From contig NZ_SBFF01000013.1 of the NCBI RefSeq assembly GCF_004151485.1, positions 121,260-185,259 of the forward strand: a stretch of 64,000 nt of DNA. The letters run 5' to 3'. Positions 43,665 through 52,520 of the stretch are shown piece after piece. Under the pieces are notes generated by a model. The model did no database searches. It was not told where the DNA came from and was given only the letters and a program-made list of their open reading frames with translations. Source of the stretch: Sphingosinicella sp. CPCC 101087. GTDB taxonomy: Bacteria > Pseudomonadota > Alphaproteobacteria > Sphingomonadales > Sphingomonadaceae. How positions within the stretch are numbered: the stretch's first letter is position 1; every line of letters begins with the position of its first letter. Position numbers and translations under genes: made by a program.

Positions 43665-44642
43665 TCAGAACGGTACGGGTGTTCCGATCCCCCGGGTGCG
43701 GCCCTCGCGGTGGACGTGCTCGGCAGCAGCCAGGTCCTGGACGATGTTCCCAAGGGACTTGTACAGCGTGATTTCATGCGAGGTGATGCGGCCCGGTACC
43801 GAGCCGGCCATGACCTCGCCGATTTCGCCCAGGATATGATCGTCGCCGATCAGCCCTGATCGCTTCGCCCGAAGGTATTCGCCGCCCTGCGCCATTACGC
43901 TGGCGCGGTGGTCCGCGAAGAAGCGCGCGCCGGTCACCAAATCCTCGGCAATTTCCGCCGGCCCGGCACGGCTCGAACCGACCGCGTTGATGTGCACGCC
44001 GGCGGACACCATGCCGTGCGACAGGATAGGATCGGCCGCTGCGGTGGTGGTGCAGATGATCTCCGCCCCGGCGACGGCGTCGGCCGGATCGGACGCGGCG
44101 CGCCCCTCGAGACCGATGGCGCGGACGCGCTCCGCGAAGGCGGTGGCACGTTCCGGCGACCGTCCCCAGACGGCGACTTGATCGATGGGACGGATCCGCC
44201 GGATCGCCTCGACATGGCGCCAAGCCTGCTCTCCATAGCCCAATATGGCGAGCCGGCGCGCATCCGCGCGCGCGAGGCAGTCGGTCGCGGCCGCCGACGC
44301 CGCTGCCGTCCGAATCGCCGTGATCTCGCCGGCGTCGAGGACGGCCGCCGGCGCCCCTCCTCGTCCGTCGAAAAGCAACATGAGGCCCTGGTGGGACGGC
44401 AGCCCCTTCGCGAAATTCCCGTCGAAGACGCTGATCACCTTGGCGCCGAACGGCCCACCATCCGGGAAGGCGCCCGGCATGACGCCGAAGGCCCGGTCCT
44501 CCGCGAGGTCGATGATCCCTCTGGGCAACTGCTTCGTCGCGCCCTCGGACAAGGCCATCATGGCCTGCCGCATCAGCGGAATGCAGGCCTCGTACGGCAA
44601 CAGGGCTGCGACCTCGGCGGCAGAATAGACGAAGAGACTCAC
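43665..44642 (-). CDS. Ornithine cyclodeaminase/mu-crystallin family protein
   Basis: A 325-residue NAD(P)-dependent enzyme of the OCD/mu-crystallin family, which includes ornithine cyclodeaminase, alanine dehydrogenase and ketimine reductases. It shows GAKVISVFDGNF, the catalytic segment LDAGEITAIRTAAASAAATD, the Rossmann stretch LAILGYGEQAWRHVEAIRRI and AVGSSRAGPAEIAEDLV. The GTG start at 44642 overlaps the upstream transporter's stop (GTGA). The substrate is unknown; the alanine released by kynureninase or a cyclic imine from the same pathway are possibilities. Confidence 0.88.
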   Translation of the reverse strand: MSLFVYSAAEVAALLPYEACIPLMRQAMMALSEGATKQLPRGIIDLAEDRAFGVMPGAFPDGGPFGAKVISVFDGNFAKGLPSHQGLMLLFDGRGGAPAAVLDAGEITAIRTAAASAAATDCLARADARRLAILGYGEQAWRHVEAIRRIRPIDQVAVWGRSPERATAFAERVRAIGLEGRAASDPADAVAGAEIICTTTAAADPILSHGMVSAGVHINAVGSSRAGPAEIAEDLVTGARFFADHRASVMAQGGEYLRAKRSGLIGDDHILGEIGEVMAGSVPGRITSHEITLYKSLGNIVQDLAAAEHVHREGRTRGIGTPVPF

Positions 44643-45538
44643 GGACGCCCGGCGGCCCCATTCCGATCGAGCCGGCGGCGGAACCAGCGGATGAGCAGGA
44701 AAGCGTTCAGGATCATGACGACCCCATAGATGTTCTGGGTGACGGCCAGAGGGAGGCTTCCGAGCATGGTGAGCGTAAGGAATATCGCCATCGTGGCATT
44801 CTGAACGCCGACCTCGATGCCGATGGTCATGGAATCCCGCCTGTCGGCGCCAAGCGCCCGGGCCAGTCCGACACCGGCGGCGATGGCGGCGACATTGAGC
44901 GTCCAGATGGCGGGACCCGCGGCGACCAGGTTGAGGAGAACCATTTCGAGGCTCACGGCCACGGAGAAGGCTATGACGCCTACCAGCACGATGAGAGAGG
45001 TCGGCCGGAGCCACGTAGCCATCCTGCCCGCCTTGTCCGGCGCGAAATGCCGTACCAGCATGCCCGCGGCAATCGGCGCGGCAGTGAGCTGCAGGAGCTG
45101 CAATATCGTACCGGGCACGGAGAGCGTCGGGATATCGGCGCCGCCGTCGGTCAGGAAGAAGGGTATCGCCCAGCTCAGCAGCAGCGGGATGCTGAACACG
45201 GTAACCATGCTCGACAAAGCCGTCAGGACGACGGCGAGAGCGACATTGCCGCGCCCCACGAAAGTGAGGGCGTTGGAAGTCGTCCCGGCCGGGCAGATGG
45301 AGATGATGAACAGCCCCAATGCGAGCTCCGGCGACAATCGGAACAAGGTGCCGATCAGCAGGCCGAGGATCGGAAGCATGATCAGCTGACCACCAAGCCC
45401 GACGATCACCATCCTCGGATGAGTCAGGACGAGCCCGAAATCCCGCAGCACCAGCGTGAGGCCCATGCTGAACATGATCAGCATGAGCCCCACCGGCACG
45501 AAGACGGAGTTCACGAAAGCAACGAACTCGGGGGTCAT
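44639..45538 (-). CDS. Bile acid:sodium symporter (BASS) family transporter
   Basis: A 299-residue inner-membrane protein with about nine to ten helices and BASS-family features: MFSMGLTLVLRDFGLVLTHP near the N terminus, SICPAGTTSNALTFVGRGNV, where the discontinuous helix and sodium site lie, and TIGIEVGVQNATMAIFLTLT. Family members carry bile acids, pantothenate, pyruvate and other organic anions. Here an aromatic or keto acid from tryptophan breakdown is plausible. It is coupled to the OCD-family gene and follows the TonB receptor by 44 bases. Confidence 0.9.
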   Translation of the reverse strand: MTPEFVAFVNSVFVPVGLMLIMFSMGLTLVLRDFGLVLTHPRMVIVGLGGQLIMLPILGLLIGTLFRLSPELALGLFIISICPAGTTSNALTFVGRGNVALAVVLTALSSMVTVFSIPLLLSWAIPFFLTDGGADIPTLSVPGTILQLLQLTAAPIAAGMLVRHFAPDKAGRMATWLRPTSLIVLVGVIAFSVAVSLEMVLLNLVAAGPAIWTLNVAAIAAGVGLARALGADRRDSMTIGIEVGVQNATMAIFLTLTMLGSLPLAVTQNIYGVVMILNAFLLIRWFRRRLDRNGAAGRP

Positions 45539-45582
45539 CTATCCACTTCCGGCCGGGATCCCGACTCGCCGATCAAGAAACG

Positions 45583-47784
45583 TCAGAAGCGGTAGGCGAC
45601 CTGAATCCCGGCCTCGCGCGGCTCGTTCGTCAGAACCCGGTCCGGAATTCCGGGCCGGCTCTCGATCGTCCAGTTCGTGAAGGCCCGCTCATTGAACAGG
45701 TTGCGGACATAGAGCGAAGCATCCCAGCCCTGTTCCTCGATCCCTATCCTCAGGTCCACCAGGGCATAGTCGCCGACCTTCCTGCGCAGTGGATCGGTCG
45801 GACTGAACGTCGTGTAGGCGGCGCCGACATAGGCGAAGTCGGCTCGCGCGAAAGCTCCGAGACCCGCGACGTCGAACCTTTGCTCGACGCCCGCATTGGC
45901 CGAGAATCGGCTCGTATAGGGTATCCGCTCTCCCTTCCTTCCGGCGTTCGGATCGGGCGGCGGTCCGGCGACGAGAGGATTGTCCTCGGTCAGCTTCTGA
46001 TCGGAATAGCGGAGCGCGAAATTGGTCGAGAAGCCCGGCAGAGCTGCGGGGTCGAACCTTCCCTCGAGCTCCGCACCCTTCAGGTCCGCCTTGCCGGCGT
46101 TGGAGGTATAATTGAAAGCGCCGGTCGGATCCCTCTGCGAAACCTGGATGTCGTCCCAGGTCATGTAATAGAGCGCACCGTTCAGCAGGAGCTGCCGTCC
46201 GAACAGAGTGGACTTCCAGCCCAGCTCGTAATTCTGGACCAGGTCCGGGCCATAGCTCAGCGGATAATTGCCGAGCAGGCCGGGTGCGTTCGGTCCGCCT
46301 TCGCGAAAGCCCTCGGAAAATATGCCGTAGACGAGAACGTCCTCGGTGGCGTCGTAGGACAGCTGGAAGCGCTTCACATTGCCGTCGGACGAGGCTCTCT
46401 GCGTCGGCTGCGGGCCCAGCGGACGACCGAACACGTCGAGTTCCAGGCTGGATTCGTTCCGGCGCTTCATCTCGTAAAATCGCACCCCGGCTTCCGCGGT
46501 GAGACGATCGGTGATGTCGTAGGTCGCGTTCAGGAAGGCCGCCCGGTTTCTCACGAACTGGCTGCTCGGCTGGATGAAGAAGGGCTCGGGCGGCGAGTCC
46601 GGAAGGCCGGTCTCCGGCTCGACATAGAGGCCGGCGCTCACTGCCTCGAGATCGCGATTCTCGAAGAAGATCCCCGTCACGATCTGGATCGGGGCATCGA
46701 AGTCAGAGGCGAAGCGCAATTCGCCCGTTGTCGCATCTGTGCGGGACGTCTGGTTGATCGAACCGTATCTCGGCGCGACGAACTGACTTTGATCGAAGAC
46801 GAAGAAGGCATCGCGCCGATAGGTGGAGATCGTGCCGGTCACCGTGCCGAAACCCAGCCCCTGCTCGATGGTCAGGTTGAGGAGGCGCAGTTCGTCCTCA
46901 TAAGGCTCCAGGACCGGATTCGGACGGGAATCGGCGGTCGAGAGCACGCGGCTGGTGTCGTCCAGCTCCGTCTTCTGGTAAATGGCCGAGGCCAGGATCG
47001 TCGTGTCGGGGCCAGGCGTGAGCGCGATCTGAATGCGTCCGCCATGGGTGTTCTCGGTATCGGACTGGTCCCGGTCGAGCGCCGGAAGGTCGACGAGGCC
47101 GTCTACCCGGCGCCAATATCCCACTGCGCGGACGGCGAGCAGGTCTTCGACGACCGGCAGGTTCAGCATGCCGTTGGCTTCGGTTCGCCAGCCGCCGTCG
47201 CGCGCACGAATTCCGACCCGGCCCCCCACCGCGCCCTCGAACTCGTTCGAATCCGGCTTGCGGGTGATGTATCTTATGGTGCCGCCCTGGGAGCTCGCGC
47301 CGTAAAGGGTGCCCTGCGGACCGCGAAGGATCTCGACCCGCTCGATGTCGTAAAGGCCGAGATCGGTCTGGCGGACATTGGTGCCGCCGACTCCGCTGAG
47401 CGGCGTCTCGTCGAGATAGATGGCAACCTGCGGCGCGCCGGCGCTGGCGGCAAGGCCCCGGATGATGACCGTCCTGTTGCTCTGACCGCCGGTGGTGGTG
47501 ACCCCCGGCACGAGGCGCGCAATGTCCTCCAGCGTCGTCGCGCCGGTCCTCTCGAGTTGCTCGGTGCCGATCGCCGAGATGTTATAGGGGATGTCCTGGA
47601 TGTTGACATTGCCCCGCTTCGAGGCGGTCACCACGATCTCGGTGGAGTCATTCTCCGACGACGCCTCCGGCGATACTTCCTGCGCCCAGGCCGTGCCCGA
47701 CAGCGCCAGGGAGATTAGCGCAGAAGGGAGAGCTCGTGCGGATACTTCCACGGAGCGCTCGAATACGGTCTTAGCCTCTTCCAT
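45583..47784 (-). CDS. TonB-dependent receptor
   Basis: A 733-residue outer-membrane receptor with a signal peptide (about residues 1-34, ending GTAWA), a TonB box/plug start (STEIVVTASKRGNVNIQDIP), the plug domain (VPGVTTTGGQSNRTVIIRGL, VEILRGPQGTLYGASSQGGT) and a 22-strand-type barrel ending in the Phe-terminal QVAYRF. It belongs to the sphingomonad-expanded group rather than clear siderophore receptors. It heads the receptor-BASS-OCD transcript; the exported hydrolases opposite suggest import of a tryptophan-derived compound. Confidence 0.92.
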   Translation of the reverse strand: MEEAKTVFERSVEVSARALPSALISLALSGTAWAQEVSPEASSENDSTEIVVTASKRGNVNIQDIPYNISAIGTEQLERTGATTLEDIARLVPGVTTTGGQSNRTVIIRGLAASAGAPQVAIYLDETPLSGVGGTNVRQTDLGLYDIERVEILRGPQGTLYGASSQGGTIRYITRKPDSNEFEGAVGGRVGIRARDGGWRTEANGMLNLPVVEDLLAVRAVGYWRRVDGLVDLPALDRDQSDTENTHGGRIQIALTPGPDTTILASAIYQKTELDDTSRVLSTADSRPNPVLEPYEDELRLLNLTIEQGLGFGTVTGTISTYRRDAFFVFDQSQFVAPRYGSINQTSRTDATTGELRFASDFDAPIQIVTGIFFENRDLEAVSAGLYVEPETGLPDSPPEPFFIQPSSQFVRNRAAFLNATYDITDRLTAEAGVRFYEMKRRNESSLELDVFGRPLGPQPTQRASSDGNVKRFQLSYDATEDVLVYGIFSEGFREGGPNAPGLLGNYPLSYGPDLVQNYELGWKSTLFGRQLLLNGALYYMTWDDIQVSQRDPTGAFNYTSNAGKADLKGAELEGRFDPAALPGFSTNFALRYSDQKLTEDNPLVAGPPPDPNAGRKGERIPYTSRFSANAGVEQRFDVAGLGAFARADFAYVGAAYTTFSPTDPLRRKVGDYALVDLRIGIEEQGWDASLYVRNLFNERAFTNWTIESRPGIPDRVLTNEPREAGIQVAYRF

Positions 47785-47892
47785 CTGGACCCCTTGCTTT
47801 GCTGGATTCCCGGCAGCCCCACGGACAGCGGGTGCCTTTCAGCTCTCCCCGGACTCCCTTGGCCAAGCGTAGCCGCAACTGGCAAGAACATT

Positions 47893-47920
47893 GTCCCCAA
47901 AGCGTAACAATCATGGGGAC
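47893..47920. promoter_or_regulatory. Inverted repeat upstream of the TonB receptor
   Basis: GTCCCCA (47893-47899) and TGGGGAC (47914-47920) are perfect 7-bp arms 14 bases apart, about 110 bases upstream of the receptor start. The rest of the gap 47785-48067 shows no gene. A related but tighter palindrome occurs at 59980 upstream of csgF. Confidence 0.45.
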
Positions 47921-48067
47921 GCTTCAGAACGAGCGGACTGCGGCCCGCCTCATTCGTAGAACGAAAGCGCAGAGGCTCTTGAGCCGGCGTGCTCCCGGAC
48001 CAGGAATCACTCCTCTCCAGGCGAAGGCTCCTACACGTCCGGCCGCGGAGGAGCCATTTGCGCGAGA

Positions 48068-49129
48068 CTAGGCGACGTCTTCCTCGCTGAGCTTCGAGGA
48101 GACGCGCCAGAGATCGACGCCGCCGTCGGTGGCGAAGCCGTCGATCTCGACGAGCTCCTCGTCGGTGAAGCCGAGCCGCTGCACGGCGTCGAGGCTGTCG
48201 TCAAGCTGGCCGACGGTGCGCGCACCGACGAGGGCGGCGGTGACGCGCGGATCGCGCAGCACCCAGGCAATCGCCATCTGGGCGAGCGTCTGCCCGCGAC
48301 GCCGGGCGATCGCTTCGAGACCGCGGATGCGCTCGATATTGTCGGGCGTCAGCAGAGTCTGCGACAGCGACCCGGCCCGAGCGGCACGGGCGTCCTGCGG
48401 GATCCCGCCGAGATACTTGTTGGTGAGCATGCCCTGCGCCAGCGGCGAGAAGGCGATGCAGCCGGTGCCGAGATGCTCCAGCACGTCCAGCAGTTCGTCC
48501 TCGATCCAGCGGTTGAGCATCGAATAGCTGGGCTGATGAATGAGCAGGGGCACGCGTTCCTCGGCGAGGATCGCCGCTGCCCTGCGAGTCAGGTCGGGAG
48601 AATAAGACGAGATGCCGACATAGAGCGCCTTGCCCTGGCGGTGGAGGAAGGCGAGCGCGCCCATCGTCTCTTCCAGCGGAGTCTTCGGATCGACGCGATG
48701 CGAATAGAAGATGTCGACATAATCGAGTCCCATCCGTCTGAGGCTCTGATCGCAGCTCGCAATCAGATATTTGCGGCTGCCGCCGACATCGCCATAGGGG
48801 CCCGGCCACATGTCCCAGCCGGCCTTGGTCGAGATGATCAGCTCGTCGCGGTGGGTGTGGAAATCGGAAGCGAGGACCCGGCCGAAATTCTCCTCGGCGG
48901 AGCCGTAGGGGGGCCCGTAATTGTTCGCGAGATCGAAATGGGTAACGCCGCGGTCGAACGCGCGGCGCAGGATCGCACGGCCGGTCTCGAAGACGTCGGC
49001 ACCGCCGAAATTCTGCCAGAGGCCGAGCGAGATCGCCGGAAGGTCGAGACCCGAACGGCCGCAGCGGCGGTAAGGCATTCGCCCGTCATAGCGGGCCGGA
49101 TCGGAGGCGTAGGGCGGCGGATAGGGCAT
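48068..49129 (-). CDS. Aldo/keto reductase (YghZ-like)
   Basis: A 353-residue TIM-barrel aldo/keto reductase close to E. coli YghZ (L-glyceraldehyde 3-phosphate reductase). It has YRRCGRSGLDLPAISLGLWQ at the start, the catalytic Asp and Tyr in FDLANNYGPPYGSAEENFGR, Lys in LIISTKAGWDMWPGPYG, His in DIFYSHRVDPKTPLEETMGA and the NADPH-binding VTAALVGARTVGQLDDSL. The length is as expected. The LysR gene lies 66 bases upstream on the same strand and may control it. Confidence 0.92.
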   Translation of the reverse strand: MPYPPPYASDPARYDGRMPYRRCGRSGLDLPAISLGLWQNFGGADVFETGRAILRRAFDRGVTHFDLANNYGPPYGSAEENFGRVLASDFHTHRDELIISTKAGWDMWPGPYGDVGGSRKYLIASCDQSLRRMGLDYVDIFYSHRVDPKTPLEETMGALAFLHRQGKALYVGISSYSPDLTRRAAAILAEERVPLLIHQPSYSMLNRWIEDELLDVLEHLGTGCIAFSPLAQGMLTNKYLGGIPQDARAARAGSLSQTLLTPDNIERIRGLEAIARRRGQTLAQMAIAWVLRDPRVTAALVGARTVGQLDDSLDAVQRLGFTDEELVEIDGFATDGGVDLWRVSSKLSEEDVA

Positions 49130-49195
49130 CGGGCTTGCTCCTGGTGGCGGCGGAGCCGCCTGTCTCTGACGTCGCGGTGCCGCCGCGCAACAACG

Positions 49196-50131
49196 CTAGA
49201 GTGCGACAATCGGGGGCGAGGCGAGATCGGCCGCGGCGCGACGCTCGCCCTCCCGTGCCAGGCGGGCAAGCCGGTCGCCGAGGAAATCCAGCACGACGCG
49301 TACGCGTGGCGTATGGCGCAGCCGCTCATGCGTGAGGAGCCAGATTCCCCGCTCCTCCTTGCGACGTGGCGGAAGGCAGCGGATCAGGTCCGGATCGTTG
49401 TCGGCGACGAAGCAGGGTAAGGCCGCGACTCCAAAGCCGGCGCGCACGGCGGCAAGCAGCCCGGTGACCGAGTCGTAATGCATGGCGACCGCGTCCTCGA
49501 GATCATGCTCGCGCAACCAGGCGAGATATTGCTGCCAGATGCCCTCGCCGCCTCCCCCGACGAGCGGGTGGGAGCGAAGCTGGCGTATCGACCGGGGCAG
49601 GCCGTGGGCGGCGGCATAGGGTCGACTGCAGTAAGAGGACCAGTCGTCGGACGCGACGCGGCGGCCCACGAGACCGCTTCCGGTCGGCTGGACGCTGATG
49701 CGCAACGCGATGTCGGCGGCGCCTGCGGCGAGGTCGCGCGTCGCGTCCGACGTGTCGAGCTCGATCCGTATGCCGGGATGGGCCTTGTAGAGATCGCGCA
49801 GGACGGGGGGCAGGACGGTCGTGGCAAGCGCCTGGCCGACCGTCAGACGCACCAGGCCGCCGACTTCACGCGTCTGCGCGGCCGCGGCGTCGGCCAATGC
49901 GGTGGCGGCCCCTTCGACGCACCGGGCACGCTCGATCAGCGCTTCGCCGGCCGGCGTCAGGACATAGCCCGCCTGGCGCCGTTCGAACAGGATAAGACCA
50001 AGCGCCGCTTCGAGGGCGGCGATCCGTCGCGCCACGGTCGTCTGGCTGACGCGCAGCTTGCGGCCGGCGGCGAGCGTACTTGCCGTTTCAGCGACCGCCA
50101 GGAAATGGCGAAGGTCGTCCCAGTCGAACAT
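49196..50131 (-). CDS. LysR family transcriptional regulator
   Basis: A 311-residue LysR-type regulator. The N-terminal winged helix reads DDLRHFLAVAETASTLAAGR, then LRVSQTTVARRIAALEAALG, LFERRQAGYVLTPAGEALIE; the C-terminal half is a LysR substrate-binding domain (VRLTVGQALATTVLPPVL, GIRIELDTSDATRDLAAGAA). The ATG at 50131 starts MFDWDDLRHF; the frame opens to 50194 but lacks support. It is divergent from the UrcA-family gene and upstream of the aldo/keto reductase. Confidence 0.9.
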   Translation of the reverse strand: MFDWDDLRHFLAVAETASTLAAGRKLRVSQTTVARRIAALEAALGLILFERRQAGYVLTPAGEALIERARCVEGAATALADAAAAQTREVGGLVRLTVGQALATTVLPPVLRDLYKAHPGIRIELDTSDATRDLAAGAADIALRISVQPTGSGLVGRRVASDDWSSYCSRPYAAAHGLPRSIRQLRSHPLVGGGGEGIWQQYLAWLREHDLEDAVAMHYDSVTGLLAAVRAGFGVAALPCFVADNDPDLIRCLPPRRKEERGIWLLTHERLRHTPRVRVVLDFLGDRLARLAREGERRAAADLASPPIVAL

Positions 50132-50251
50132 GCCCCATTCTGCACTTTTGCAGAACGGTCGCGCAACATCGTTGTTAGGCGGCGCGGCAGGCAAAGAGTA
50201 GAGAGGCGATGCGTCGGCGCCGACTGAACCACTGAACCGACGGAGACAGTC

Positions 50252-50596
50252 ATGAAAGCCAAGACCATCCTGGTCGCCCTTGCGGCGGCAACCCTTTCGT
50301 ACGTCCCGGTGGCGGCGCAGACCGCCGGGTCAGGCGTCCACGAAGAGATCGTCCGGTATGGCGACCTGGACCTTAGCCAGCCGGAGGACGTGCGTAGGCT
50401 CGACCGGCGGCTGAGGAGCGCCATCGCCAGGCTTTGCGGGCCGACCTCCCCGGCCGACCCGGTGGGCATGCGCGCCGTGCGGGAATGCCGAGGGACCCTC
50501 CTGGCCGAGACGGCCCGCCGCCGGGAAGCGCTCGTCGCGGGAACCGCGACCGGCGGCCCGATCGTCGTGGCGCTCGCCCGCTCGTCCGGCCGCTGA
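50252..50596 (+). CDS. UrcA family secreted protein
   Basis: A 114-residue protein with a signal peptide (residues 1-22, ending PVAAQ) and the UrcA-family core: EIVRYGDLDLSQPEDVRRLD, RRLRSAIARLCG, and a second Cys in MRAVRECRGTLLAETARRRE, probably forming a disulfide. UrcA proteins are common in sphingomonads and Caulobacterales, and their function is not established. It stands alone, convergent with the LuxR-type gene. Confidence 0.85.
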   Translation: MKAKTILVALAAATLSYVPVAAQTAGSGVHEEIVRYGDLDLSQPEDVRRLDRRLRSAIARLCGPTSPADPVGMRAVRECRGTLLAETARRREALVAGTATGGPIVVALARSSGR

Positions 50597-50624
50597 CGCG
50601 GCGGGAGACGCGCCGCGGCAAAGC

Positions 50625-51209
50625 TCACAAAATGTAAGGCCGGATTCGCCGGAACAGACTCTCGCGGGAAGAGACGCCGAGCTTTTCGTAGATCTGGCGG
50701 ATCTGGTACCTGACCGTGTCGATCGAAACCTGCTTCTCGCAGGAGACTTCGTCCGCCGTCTTGCCGTCCAGCATGTACAAAAGCACCTGGTGCTCCGCCT
50801 GGGTCAGGCCGAAGATCTTGCGGAAATCGGCATATTCCGAAATGTGCACGTGGCTTCGGTGGAAATGAATGCCGACGAAGCGGTCGCTCGGCTCGCGGCC
50901 GACGCGCTGCGCCCGAATCAAAACGTGGCCCTTGCGGTCCTCACTCGGAATGACGAGCGTCTCCACTTCGGGCCCCGATCTACGGACGAAGGCGGCGAGG
51001 TCGTCCTGATGGGCACTGTTGGTCGCGGCGAGGGCTCCGTCGCGGACCTCGAGGTCGTGCCGCGCGCCGAGCACGGCCTGCGCGGCGGCATTGGCCCACA
51101 GCAGATCGAGCATATCGGTCACGAGCAGCCGCGCCCGCGTCTCGCGGGCCATCCATTCGAGCGCCAGTGCCGGAATGATGCCCGAGACGCGGCGTTCAGG
51201 CCCTGCCAA
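50625..51209 (-). CDS. LuxR-type HTH regulator next to the curli genes
   Basis: A 194-residue regulator with an N-terminal PAS-like segment (ARLLVTDMLDLLWANAAAQA and the following VLIRAQRVG strand) and a C-terminal LuxR helix-turn-helix (about residues 130-190: FGLTQAEHQVLLYMLDGKTA, SIDTVRYQIRQIYEKLGVSS). It has no receiver domain. It lies downstream of the CsgH-like gene on the same strand, separated by 120 bases, and by position could play the role that the LuxR-type regulator CsgD plays for enterobacterial curli. That role is inferred. Confidence 0.82.
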   Translation of the reverse strand: MAGPERRVSGIIPALALEWMARETRARLLVTDMLDLLWANAAAQAVLGARHDLEVRDGALAATNSAHQDDLAAFVRRSGPEVETLVIPSEDRKGHVLIRAQRVGREPSDRFVGIHFHRSHVHISEYADFRKIFGLTQAEHQVLLYMLDGKTADEVSCEKQVSIDTVRYQIRQIYEKLGVSSRESLFRRIRPYIL

Positions 51210-51329
51210 CGTCCATTTCCCCCCAGACGCGCCAAGACCGCGAAAGTGCTCGCGGTCCCACCAAGATGGCGGATCGTCGCTACGCTGTAGCGCTTTTTCG
51301 TTGAATCCTCAACGCGTCAGGGATTTCAC

Positions 51330-51692
51330 CTAGCGATCCGGGCCGGACTGCAGGACCTCTTCATAGGCCGCCCCGCCCACCGGTTCCACGCGCAGGCGCG
51401 CTGACCAGCCGCCATCGCTGACATTGCCCAGCCTCAGCGTCATCAACGTCGCCGTCACGCCCGGAACGAGCCTGGCCTGCCCACGCTGGACCGACCGGTT
51501 TCCGCCCGCAGCGGCATCGCTGGTCACCTCGAGCGCATAGCCGGCCTGGACCGGCTCGTCCGATTCACCCACCACTTTGAGCTCGACGCCCTGCCCTCGC
51601 TCCTCGACCAGCAGCCGGACCGGAGCCGGCTGCGGCGGAGGGGTCGTGGCACCCATCAGGCTGAGGGCCAATGCCCAGATCTCGACCTGCAT
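51330..51692 (-). CDS. csgH: CsgH-like curli chaperone
   Basis: A 120-residue exported protein with a short signal-like N terminus and one predicted Ig-like beta-sandwich (PVRLLVEERGQGVELKVVGE, VQAGYALEVTS, ATLMTLRLGNVSDGGWSARL). Size, alternation of strands, and position at the end of the curlin gene run fit CsgH, the alphaproteobacterial member of the CsgC-like periplasmic inhibitors of premature amyloid formation. No CxC pair is present, in keeping with CsgH rather than CsgC. The match is by architecture and context, so confidence is moderate. Confidence 0.68.
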   Translation of the reverse strand: MQVEIWALALSLMGATTPPPQPAPVRLLVEERGQGVELKVVGESDEPVQAGYALEVTSDAAAGGNRSVQRGQARLVPGVTATLMTLRLGNVSDGGWSARLRVEPVGGAAYEEVLQSGPDR

Positions 51693-51711
51693 GCGAACAT
51701 TCTCCGATGAT

Positions 51712-52446
51712 TCATTGGGGCGGCGTGCCCGTCATGGCTCCGACGATCGCCTCGATGATCGGCGATGTCTGCTCCGGCGGCGATTCCTCGTTCGGCGGCG
51801 CCGGCGGCTGAACATCGCGCAGCACGAGCGAGGCGATGCCCTGTTCCTCCAGCGAGTCCGGATTCCCGCCATGCGTCGCCAGGCGACGTGCCGCGGATTC
51901 GGCCGACACGGCCTGCTCGCGCAGCCGCTGCTCCATCAGCAACTTCTGCTCCGCCGAGACGACGGGCTCGGCACGCTCGAACTCCGAAGCGCGGGTTTCG
52001 ATCACCTGCTCGCAGACCCGACCTCGCGCCTGCCCGCCTTCGGCGGCCGGATCACAGGCATCGTTACCTTCGACCCGAGCTACGGCGCCGGTCCTCCCCT
52101 CGCTCGGGCTGGACAGCGCCTCCGCCGGCTGGGCCGTCCTGCCGCCGCGATAGAGTTGCGCGGGCGCCGGCCCGGAGCCAGACTCCCGAGTAAGCTGCGT
52201 CGGGGCGCCGCGGCTCTGCTCGGCCGCGCTGATCTGGCCAACGGGGACCGGCTCGGTCGGAGCCGGCGGCAGCGGCACGCGCACGCTACGCGGCGCGACG
52301 CCGATCTGGCCGACAGCCGCATCAGACGCCTGGCTACCGCCGATCTGCTCGACCGGCTGGGCCCGCGACTGAGCCAAAGCCGGCGACACCGTGAAGGACA
52401 GAGCGAGACCGGCAGCCGCCGCCGCAAGGTTCCCGCGGATTTTCAT
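51712..52446 (-). CDS. Unrecognised exported protein of the curli operon
   Basis: A 244-residue protein with a clean Sec signal peptide (MKIRGNLAAAAAGLALSF, cleavage after SPALA at about residue 25). The mature part is Pro/Ala/Gln/Glu-rich and mostly disordered, with spaced QIG-type motifs (VEQIGGSQ, VGQIGVAP, VGQISAAE) like those in the neighbouring CsgB-like protein (VGQIGHADVAQIS), two cysteines (NDACDP and GRVCEQ) and a C-terminal helix. ATG at 52446 starts the signal peptide; ATG at 52524 overlapping the csgB stop is the alternative. I know no family for it; its place between csgB and csgH suggests a curli assembly or anchoring role. Confidence 0.72.
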   Translation of the reverse strand: MKIRGNLAAAAAGLALSFTVSPALAQSRAQPVEQIGGSQASDAAVGQIGVAPRSVRVPLPPAPTEPVPVGQISAAEQSRGAPTQLTRESGSGPAPAQLYRGGRTAQPAEALSSPSEGRTGAVARVEGNDACDPAAEGGQARGRVCEQVIETRASEFERAEPVVSAEQKLLMEQRLREQAVSAESAARRLATHGGNPDSLEEQGIASLVLRDVQPPAPPNEESPPEQTSPIIEAIVGAMTGTPPQ

Positions 52447-52520
52447 CGCTCCAGCCACTTTCCGAGGCGAACCGTCCGGCAACGACCCGCGGGCGAGAAG
52501 CTTCGTCCCGCCGGGGATCA

